Position numbers and translations under genes: made by a program
Shown here: piece by piece, positions 56,557 through 64,000 of the stretch
Layout: every line of letters starts with the position of its first letter
Numbering within the stretch: the first letter of the stretch is position 1
Notes under the pieces: model-generated
Told to the model about the DNA's origin: nothing
What the model saw: the letters and a program-made list of their open reading frames with translations, nothing else
Databases searched by the model: none
Source of the DNA: Cephalotrichum gorgonifer
Lineage: Eukaryota; Ascomycota; Sordariomycetes; Microascales; Microascaceae
Direction of reading: 5' to 3'
Length of the DNA: 64,000 nt
Assembly (NCBI GenBank): GCA_900312665.1
Contig: ONZQ02000003.1
Location: forward strand, 2,409,968 to 2,473,967

Positions 56557-58147
56557 ATGAATACCGTCCGCCACCGCGCCTGCCACGCGTCGGCGACGCT
56601 GACCCGCTCCCTCAGGATCCCGTCGAGATGGCGCACCATATCCACGAACCACTTTATCCATAGAGGTAAGGACCACCCCCCCCAAAAAGATCTCCCCCCC
56701 AGTCCGAAGACGGAACGCCTAACTCCCGACATTAGAAAAGGACGCAGTAGTCCCCGACTCCGGATTCACCTTCGCCGTCAAGGACAACATCGCCACCGCC
56801 GGCCACCCCACGACATGCGCGTCCGCCTTCCTCCGGGACTACGAGAGCCCCTTCGAGGCCACCGTCGTGCGCCAGCTCCGCGAGCGCGGCGGCGTCTTCG
56901 TCGGTAAGACGAACATGGACGAGTTCGGCATGGGCTCGCACTCCCTGAACTCGGCCCACGGACCCGTCCTCAACCCCAAATTCGACGACGTCCCGCGGTC
57001 CGCGGGCGGCAGCTCGGGCGGCAGCGCCGTCGCCGTGCGCCTCGGCGACGCGGACGTGGCGCTGGGCACGGACACGGGCGGCTCGATACGCCTGCCGGCG
57101 GCGTACACCGGCGTCGTGGGGTATAAGCCTTCGTACGGGATGATCTCGCGCCGGGGTGTCGTGCCGTACGCGAACTCGCTGGACACGGTGGGCTTCCTGG
57201 CCCGCGACGTGAAGCCAATCTACGACCTTGTCATCGACGGGGGTCTCATACATGAGCACGACGAGCTCGACCCCACCTCCCTCACGTCGCAGTCCCGTCG
57301 GCGATGTTCCCCGGGTGGCGACCGCCGTCCCCCGAAGCTGGAGGAGCACTTCAGGAACCCCTCCGAGATCACAATCGGCATACCTCAGGACTACCGCATC
57401 GCCGAGCTCCACCCGTCGATCCTCGCCGCGTGGGCCGCAGCCGAGGACGCCCTTAGGAAATGGGGCGCGCGGGTCGTCCCCGTGCGGCTCCCGAGCACCC
57501 AGGTCGCCCTCCCGGCCTACTACGTCCTCGCCCCCGCCGAGGCCTCCTCCAACCTCGCCAAGTACGACGGCGTGCGCTACGGCTCCCGCGCCGAAGGCGG
57601 TGACACCGACGCGTCGGGCGAGGTCCTCTACTCGCGCACGCGCGGCGACAACTTCGGCCGCGAGGTCCGTCGCCGAATCCTCATGGGCACCTACAGCCTC
57701 AGCTCCGAGGCCATGGACAACTACTTCGTCCAGGCGCAGCGCGTGAGGCGCCTGGTCCAGCGCGACTTCGACCGCGTCTTCGCGCGCCCGAACCCCCTAC
57801 GCGATGAGGAGCCCTTCGACCTTAGCGACCTCGAGGACGGGTGGGAGCTGGAGAACAAGAGGGGCCCCGCGCAGGTCGACTTCCTGCTTTGTCCCACCGC
57901 GCCGACGTTCCCGCCGAGGGTGGAGGATGTGAGGACCCAGGGGCCCGTCGACTCGTACATGAATGACGTGTTCACGGTTCCGGCTAGCCTCGCGGGGCTG
58001 CCGGCCATCAGCGTGCCGGTGCCGGCGGGGAATGGGATGGAGGAAGGGGGAGGGGTGGCGGGTCTGCAGGTCTTGGGACAGTTCTGGGACGACGCCAGGG
58101 TGCTGGGTATTGCACATCAGCTCTCGCGGCTGATGCCGGTGGTGTGA
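56557..58147 (+). CDS. HER2: mitochondrial glutamyl-tRNA(Gln) amidotransferase subunit A
   Basis: Exons 56557-56665 and 56736-58147 (intron 70 nt, CTAAC branch) encode 506 residues. The first about 36 residues are Arg/Ser/Thr-rich without acids, a mitochondrial presequence. The amidase-signature triad is intact: Lys52 in FAVKDNIATAG, Ser129/Ser130 in SAGGSSGGSA, and the nucleophile Ser153 in GTDTGGSIR. The C-terminal FTVPASLAGLPAISVPVP block is typical of GatA. In the GatFAB complex it releases ammonia from glutamine to amidate mischarged Glu-tRNA(Gln) in mitochondria. A non-conserved basic insert (about residues 220-240, SQSRRRCSPGGDRRP) interrupts the domain and is in frame; it could be an unspliced intron or a real insertion. 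Confidence 0.92.
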
Positions 58148-58450
58148 CGGATAGTTGTACTTATAGATGTATGTTACTGAGTTGGGCATAGACACTTTTT
58201 TTTTTCAAGACAAGACATGGGATTGGAAGTTGTGTATTACGAAATGGGTATCATGGAGATATTCTATAAATATTGGTTCTCCGAATCGTAATGTTGGAGT
58301 GGGGTCGGGGGAGGGTTGTCGTGGCTTGTGCCAGGCCGAGCCCGGGTTTGTCAGCTCAGACCAGGGCCTACCACGGTCTTGGAGAAGGGACTCAAAACCC
58401 CGGTTGAATACGATGGGGTCTGCCGTTGTGTACAGGGGGTGGGCAGCCTC
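58148..58450. other. short intergenic between convergent genes
   Basis: 3' flanks of GatA and PRP38, with a T9 run near 58198-58205. No gene seen. Confidence 0.6.
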
Positions 58451-59323
58451 TCAAGGGCTCCGGTCTCGACTTCGGCTCCGATCCCGTCTTGGGCTACGAT
58501 CTCGTCTTGGGCTTCGATCTTGACTAGGGCTCCGACCCCCCCTTGGACTCCAATCCCGACTCCGGCTGCGATCTCGACTTGGCGACCTCGTACGGCGTTC
58601 GCCCCGATCCATATCCACGTCACTCCGCTCCTCCACCTCCCCCTCAGACCCACTCCCGTCCTCCCTCTTCCCCTCCTTCTCATCCTCCTCCTCCGCCTCG
58701 TCATCTTCCTCCAGCATGGCCTCCACATCACTCGTAGACCTGGGCTCCAACAGATCCAAATCCTCCAACACTTCCCTTTTCGGCATCTTCCACAAACTCG
58801 TCCCGCACACCCTATCCTTGCACAGCAGATCGTCCACAAACTCATCCATGTGCGTCATCGTCGTCCCCGCCCTCCCCTTCCTCCTCAGCTTCCTATAGTC
58901 CTCCAGGAACGGCTCCACCATCTTGTGCACGTCCTGCGCCCTCCTCGTCAGCCGCACATAGAAGCACGCCAGCGCGCGCAGGTACTTGAACTCCTCGCCG
59001 CCCAGGTTCAAGTACTCGGCCAGGACGTCGTCGGAGGGGGCGAGCTGCAGGAGCTTGAAGGCGAGGCAGATGAAGGGCGTGGGTTTCTGCGAGGACCCGT
59101 AGGTGCCGCCGACGAAGGAGACGTGCTCGACCACGCGGTCGACGATGTCGGCCTCGTTGAGCGCGAAGCACTGTTCCTTGTAGAAGTAGCTGTCGATTAT
59201 GCGGTCGCGCACCGCCTTCTCCATTATCGTGGACGGGTTGAGGCCGTTGGGGGCCAGCGCGGCGGAGGAGCCGCGCTCGTCGACGAAGCGGCGCTCGTCG
59301 GCGTCGATGGTGTCGCGGCCCAT
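58451..59323 (-). CDS. PRP38: pre-mRNA splicing factor Prp38
   Basis: A single exon of 290 residues. The Prp38 domain covers about residues 20-190: NPSTIMEKAVRDRIIDS, VDRVVEHVSFVGGTYG, TPFICLAFKLLQL, EEFKYLRALACFYVRLT and MDEFVDDLL. An acidic linker (AMLEEDDEAEEEDEKEG) leads to a C-terminal RS domain of RSPSRDRSRSRD-type repeats, as in animal and many fungal Prp38 proteins but not in budding yeast. Prp38 is a component of the U4/U6.U5 tri-snRNP needed for spliceosome activation. The GC-rich RS and acidic coding make a long open frame on the opposite strand, which is a shadow. Confidence 0.95.
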   Translation of the reverse strand: MGRDTIDADERRFVDERGSSAALAPNGLNPSTIMEKAVRDRIIDSYFYKEQCFALNEADIVDRVVEHVSFVGGTYGSSQKPTPFICLAFKLLQLAPSDDVLAEYLNLGGEEFKYLRALACFYVRLTRRAQDVHKMVEPFLEDYRKLRRKGRAGTTMTHMDEFVDDLLCKDRVCGTSLWKMPKREVLEDLDLLEPRSTSDVEAMLEEDDEAEEEDEKEGKREDGSGSEGEVEERSDVDMDRGERRTRSPSRDRSRSRDWSPRGGRSPSQDRSPRRDRSPRRDRSRSRDRSP

Positions 59324-59821
59324 TGTGGCGGGTGGAGGTGGCGCTGCCCGTCTACTTGAGCTAGGAGTTTTTGATATCTGGTATCACTGATGTCGCTGGT
59401 CTCCCTGCTCAGATGTGCCGATAGAGGTGCTTCGAGGGTGATTGGGGGAGATTCGGTATGGAAGCAGGTGGATATCGTATTTCCGGGTCGTTTTCCTATT
59501 TCTGCCGGAGGCTGGAGACTGGTGGTGGAGGTAGTTTTACACGAGATGCAGTTGAGGGTGGAGAATTGGGAGCTTGGATCGCGAATGGGTCGTGATACTC
59601 AAAAATGTGGTGAGAGGTGGCGGGGTGGCTTATCGATTGTTGTCCTACCAACGGAGTAAACAAGGGGTGACGCCTCATATGCCACCACCTTCAGCCCCCG
59701 TCATCCGCGACGCTTCAATAAACCGAGTTGGACTGAACCATCCCCATTGAAGAAATTGTACCAAAGAGCTCATATTCTTTTTCATTGCCCGCGTTTATAG
59801 TCCATTTTGAACATCTTCAGA
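59324..59821. other. divergent intergenic region
   Basis: Promoters of PRP38 and the downstream membrane-protein gene. No coding signal. Confidence 0.55.
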
Positions 59822-60601
59822 ATGTATAAGCCAATCCACAGAGTAAAGCCACACGCGTGGAGGCGCATGGTCCTCACCACCTCCCAAGTCTCCATCCTCC
59901 TCACCTCAGTCATAAGTTCGTGCATCTTCCCGTCTCGCCTCCCGTTCCCGGAGTACCCCCCCGAAAAAACAAACGGGCAAGCTACAAACGCAAACTCGTC
60001 GCCAAGCGGGAAGAAAATAATGCTAACTAAATGCCCCGCTCCCTTTGTCTTAGTCCTCGTCTTCACAGCCGCCCTCTTCGTGAGCGGGTGCGCGATCCAG
60101 AAACGGACCCTCGTCGAGATAAGAACGGCCATCAAGAACCCGACGCCGTCGCCCAAGATCTACCTCCCCGACCGCTTCCGGCACACGACGACGGAGCTCG
60201 CGGACGGGACGGTGATAATCATCGACGACGACTACCACGCCGATCGGCGGCGGGAGCAGAAGAAGATCGAGGCCGCGGCGGAGGCCAGGCACGCGCCCTC
60301 CTCCCCACACGACGGGCCCGCCGCGGAAGAAGATACGCCGGAGCGTAGGGCGCTGCTGCGCGAGGCGGAGACCAAGGAAGGGTTCGTGGGGCCCGCGAGG
60401 AGGCCGGCGGCGGAGGAGAGAGTGCTGAGCCTGAGGGAGAGGAACGAGAGGGCGATGACGGAACAGAACCTGAAGCACCCGGACCCCAGGGCCGTGGACC
60501 AGCGGCCCGTCAGCAGGGCGGAGAGGAGGCGGCTGATCAAGGAGGAGCTTAAGAGGCTTTCGGAGGTGGAGGGCCCCGCGTACCAGAGGAGGCTCTGGTA
60601 G
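59822..60601 (+). CDS. small single-pass membrane protein, unknown function
   Basis: The preferred model has exons 59822-59915 and 60054-60601 (213 residues). The 138-nt intron has donor GTTCGT, branch GCTAAC and acceptor CTTAG. Splicing joins two half-helices into one TM segment, LLTSVI-ILVFTAALFVSG, at about residues 25-43, preceded by a basic N-terminus (YKPIHRVKPHAWRR). The intron length is a multiple of three and has no stop, so the unspliced frame also reads through (259 residues). The C-terminal part is highly charged and probably helical (EQKKIEAAAEAR, SRAERRRLIKEELKRL). I do not recognise the family. The short N-terminal tail plus charged C-terminus would suit a mitochondrial or ER membrane assembly factor, but that is speculation. 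Confidence 0.75.
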   Translation: MYKPIHRVKPHAWRRMVLTTSQVSILLTSVISSCIFPSRLPFPEYPPEKTNGQATNANSSPSGKKIMLTKCPAPFVLVLVFTAALFVSGCAIQKRTLVEIRTAIKNPTPSPKIYLPDRFRHTTTELADGTVIIIDDDYHADRRREQKKIEAAAEARHAPSSPHDGPAAEEDTPERRALLREAETKEGFVGPARRPAAEERVLSLRERNERAMTEQNLKHPDPRAVDQRPVSRAERRRLIKEELKRLSEVEGPAYQRRLW

Positions 60602-61088
60602 AGCCTGATCCTTCGTTTCCGTTTCTGGGGCGCGGGAAAGGGGGCGGGCACTGTATGGATGGAAATGGCTTATGACGGAGTTCTTTGGATTTTACGGGTT
60701 ACGACAGGTGTGAAGTTTGTACTACAGAAGGCTTCATGTTGCTAGGATATACGGGTACTTATATATATATGTATATATAGACGCCGTGGAGAAGGCGTCG
60801 GGAACACTACTCCAGGCGGATGCGTGCATAGACAGTTACGCTATGAAACCACAGATCACGGGTAGGCCGCGTGGTTACCAAGAGCAAGTCGGACAATGTG
60901 GGTCGTGAATTAAGTTCGTATTTGATATCGTACAAAGTATGCAAGACTCCGTGTGTGCTCGCCAGCGCGTCCATATTCCAAACCGTCCCCCATTAAAACG
61001 CCCCGAGGAGGTAGGAAGCAAGAAGGAAAATATTAAGGGAAGAAAGTAGAGAAAGAAAGTGTCCCGCACTTTTTCTGGCCATTTCCTT
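60602..61088. other. intergenic between convergent genes
   Basis: Contains a TATATA microsatellite at about 60760-60779. No gene seen. Confidence 0.6.
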
Positions 61089-61477
61089 TCACTTCGCCAT
61101 CCGCACCTCCTTCCTGATGGCGCTCTCGGTCTCCCTGCGGAACTTTTCTATCTCTGCGGACCGGGCGGCGTCGGCGGCGGTGTGGACCATGCTATCCGGG
61201 AGGAGGCCGTCGCTTATGGAGGAGCCTACTCTCATGACCTGATTTTGAGGGGTTAGCGGTTTCGGGTTCGTAGTAGTATAGAAGAGGAGGCGGGAGTAAG
61301 GAGAGAGAGAGGAGGGATGAAAAGACGTACTGTGCAGAGCTTACACCTGTCGCCGAACCTAGTCACTGTGGTCTGGCATTGGATCGAGCCCTGGTGTCAC
61401 ACTTGTTAGCTCGGGAGCTATATGATCCAGGAGAAGGTTTCCGCGCGTACATAGTAGTTGGAGCAGTAGAAAGTCAT
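61089..61477 (-). CDS. small cysteine-containing protein (78 aa), three short exons
   Basis: Exons 61451-61477, 61331-61390 and 61089-61238 encode 78 residues, all junctions in phase 0. Donors are GTACGC and GTACGT; both acceptors are preceded by GCTAAC branch sites (19-20 nt upstream of the AG). The protein opens MTFYCSNYYG, then has a C-x10-C-x2-C arrangement (IQCQTTVTRFGDRCKLC) and ends in a charged helix (AEIEKFRRETESAIRKEVRM). There is no signal peptide. The cysteines could bind zinc. No family name is known to me. No single frame contains it, so simple ORF calling misses it. The four-way agreement of splice signals, phase and small size supports a real gene; expression is unproven. Confidence 0.7.
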
Positions 61478-63976
61478 TGTTGCGGAGCTGATCTCGAGAA
61501 GGGGTAAAGTTTATGAGAGGTGAGAGCGAAAAAGTGTCTCGTTTTCTTGGGAGCAAGATATCAGGCAGGGGCTTCTGAGGCAATAAATACCCCAGAGGTG
61601 AAGACAGGCCCCGAAGAAGGGGGGTGGGTGGGGGGTCGGAGCTTTAAGGGGGGGTGAAGAGAGGAGATAATAATGCTCCGCAAGGTAAGGATGCGAAGAG
61701 TGAGTGGGTATGTTGGGTTGGGTGCACAAGGACGAGTAAAGTACGAGTATGGGCGGGAAGCTATGCAGGTAAGATCGTATGCATGCATGCACGTCGTTAC
61801 GCTAGCGAGCACGGGCGGACCCAAGAAGTCGACCTGAACCTGACGGGTTTTTTGTTAGGAACTCTGCCTGCCGGGCATCTATGCAGGACACGAACTGCGC
61901 GATACGGGCGAGGGAAAACAGCTGAGGATATGATATGTATGCATCACGGGCACTCGTACTCGTTTAATACAGGTAATAGCACACATCAGAGACACACTGG
62001 GAGACCCATATTAAACACGCCCCCCTTTCCCCTTCGTATCGTCTTCCCCGTCAGGAGGTTACAGGAATTGGGGTGGCAGGGGAACAAGGATGAGACGAGA
62101 AGCCAGATCCATGAACGTGGAGAAAGGATATTATTATTCATCTGCTGGGGGAATGGGATGATGAGCAGGGGGGGGGGGATGGAATATGGAGTTCTTTTTA
62201 TCTCCCGTGGATCCCGGTTCCATGGGAAAGGATTCACCTACCCTGGTCGTTTTGGCTGCTTTTCGCACGAGAGCTTTGACACAAAACGGGAATCGGGGCG
62301 CACAGCTCGCGTCTCGCAATGGAGTGAGTGGGGAGACAGCGCATGGGCTGTTGTTCGTTGCGCCCGGCGGGCCGAGGGTTTTCTGGGTATTGCGAATCGT
62401 AATTACTGGTATTTCCGAGCGCTCGCTTCTTCTGCCCATACTCGTATAGGCAAGTACAAGCAATCATAAGGAATTAGGAGGGCCGGGGCTCCCATCACCG
62501 ACACGAACACGTTAGCGACGCAGCGCACCCCTTTTTCTCTCTCTCCTGTTCTATCTATCTGAGATGGTGTGATAGCAACCTAATGCTACCCGCTACCCGA
62601 CGCTTAGCGAGGCGGGAGAGCCCAGATGTAGGTGTGTAAGTCGGGGGTCTGCAGCCGATGAGGGTCCTTATCTCATGGTGGGCTGGACTGGACTTGGACT
62701 TGGCACTCCCCGCGCTCCTTGCCCCATATAAGAATGTCAGGTTAGTTTTCACCTTCACCGGCGGATCCTCACGGCCACGGGGAGCGATATAATACGGCAA
62801 TCAGCGTCGCAGGCCGGTGTACGGTGTGGGCAAAGGTCTGCAGGTTAGGGAGCGGATTTGCCCAACCGATCGATCGTTTGCGTTTGCCCACCACACCACA
62901 CCACAACTCCAATTCTGGGCCCGCCGTCGTCGTAAGCTTTTTTGGGGGGGTCTGGTATGATCGCTGGGTTCCGTGACACCACCACTTTTCCTTCCCCCTC
63001 TGGCCCCATCCCTTCCCTCCTCCCCCTCTCTCGAGTCAATGACACCCACACCTTCCCGGTGGCGTGAGAGGAGGGGTTGGCCAATAGCGATGCTCCGAGG
63101 GGGTATTTCAAGGTTGTCTTGGTTCCTGCTTGTTGCCCGTTCCGGTAGATGAGTGGCAGGTCCGGCAGGCTTGGTGCGTGCTACCTAGTTCGGATCCGCC
63201 GGGGTTGGTGGGGCGGCGTCGGGGGCCGGCGGTAGGACGTGGGGCAGTCATCGAGCTTCGTATGGGTGAAACTGGACCAGCCCCCTCCCGAAGCTGGGAT
63301 ATGGACGTTTGTTTGCTTGATTCGTTGCCTCCATTTCCCATTTCCATTGAACAAGGTGGATGTGGATGTGGAGGCGGAGCAGCTAAAGCGGAGAGGCAAC
63401 TACTCGTAATGCTAACTACATTCGTGCTGCAATGGATGGGATTATCAGCTATTATCGATCTCTTGTTGCGTCAGCACTGTGTGCCGAACTACCGGCCTGC
63501 CAGTAATAATACGACCTGTCCACGCAGTAGCATTGACTAATAGCCCACCTCTAGGCTCTATTTCGCGGTAGCGAGATTTCCACTCACCGGTATATTACCA
63601 ACGCTGTCACGCGCAACCAAAACCCAATTCACACTGTCATCCCCTCTACCGACCAGACCCACTTCATTGTTCGGTCTGGGAAAATTGTAACACGGCACAC
63701 CCAATCCAATCACAGAAATCAGCCCACCCCATCCGAAGCTCTCCTCGCCCAAACCACCACCGAGACCAGCACGGACAAAACATCTGTTTCCACGTCTTTC
63801 CCATTCCGGACCTCGACCCCGCGGAGGAGAAACGACAGACAGACGTCCAGAGCACGCCGGAACCCGAAACCTGACACGCGCCCCGAAACCCTCCGGCCAT
63901 CCGAGCCCAAATCCTCGTCCCCCCGGACCTGAGCTCGCATTCCGCACCGAACAGCCCTCCCTTCCCCCCCAACAAT
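61478..63976. other. intergenic
   Basis: About 2.5 kb with no supported gene. It includes TACGAGTA at 61742-61749, TACTCGTA at 62439-62446 and 63401-63408, G-runs near 62168-62178, and a CACACCACACCACA stretch near 62889-62902. Confidence 0.5.
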
Positions 63977-64000
63977 ATGGCCGTCTTCCCCTCCAAGAAG
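63977..64000 (+). CDS. start of a gene cut by the window end
   Basis: An ATG in good context (ACAATATGG) opens a frame MAVFPSKK that runs off the window. The preceding bases are C-rich, as in promoters and leaders here. Too short to identify. Confidence 0.35.

Noticed and set aside
58316..59359. 347-codon plus-strand frame opposite PRP38
   Set aside because: Shadow of the RS/acidic coding of PRP38; no independent support.

Overview
The window is nuclear DNA of a filamentous ascomycete, most likely a Sordariomycete (Pezizomycotina). The evidence is GC-rich coding sequence, short introns (about 55-140 nt) with GTATGT/GTAAGT-like donors and CTAAC/CTGAC branch sites just before the acceptor, and a set of conserved fungal genes whose spliced frames match known families. 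No taxon was confirmed by a search. A run of 154 Ns marks one assembly gap.

Layout. 1-5.3 kb: an empty 2.7 kb stretch, then an orphan SF1 (Upf1/NAM7-like) helicase. 5.3-7.7 kb: no gene, but a decayed 48-bp tandem repeat. 7.7-13.2 kb: a predicted membrane-spanning protein with three C-terminal C2H2 zinc fingers, then the divergent pair RRP40 (exosome) and SSZ1 (ribosome-associated complex). 13.6-23.4 kb: an NT-C2-domain protein, POP1 (RNase P/MRP), an EAF-type elongation factor, an unknown probable mitochondrial protein, and CHS5 (exomer). 23.9 kb: tRNA-Leu(AAG) with an intron. 24.3-26.7 kb: a large disordered unknown protein. 26.7-35.8 kb: a 9.1 kb gene desert. 35.8-44 kb: a single-pass EGF-like membrane protein, TAD1 (tRNA adenosine deaminase), the NAC beta subunit (EGD1) and CBP4 (complex III assembly). 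44-47 kb: a gene-poor stretch with the N gap. 47-52.7 kb: an SKT5/CHS4-type chitin synthase activator and a seven-exon cytochrome P450. 54.3-55.9 kb: a pseudogene with nonsense and frameshift lesions. 56.6-64 kb: mitochondrial GatA (HER2), PRP38, a small membrane protein, a 78-residue cysteine-containing small protein assembled from three exons, an empty 2.5 kb stretch and the start of one more gene.

Most genes are housekeeping and not operon-like. Functional themes are RNA processing and translation (RRP40, POP1, TAD1, PRP38, SSZ1, EGD1, tRNA-Leu), mitochondrial biogenesis (CBP4, GatA, perhaps the 264-residue protein) and chitin synthase III control (CHS5 and SKT5, about 24 kb apart). The most unusual observations are a possible one-nucleotide exon in the NAC beta gene, a pseudogene whose two TAG stops fit RIP-type mutation, a TM-anchored zinc-finger protein, and a short dispersed motif (TACTCGTA/TACGAGTA) enriched between genes.
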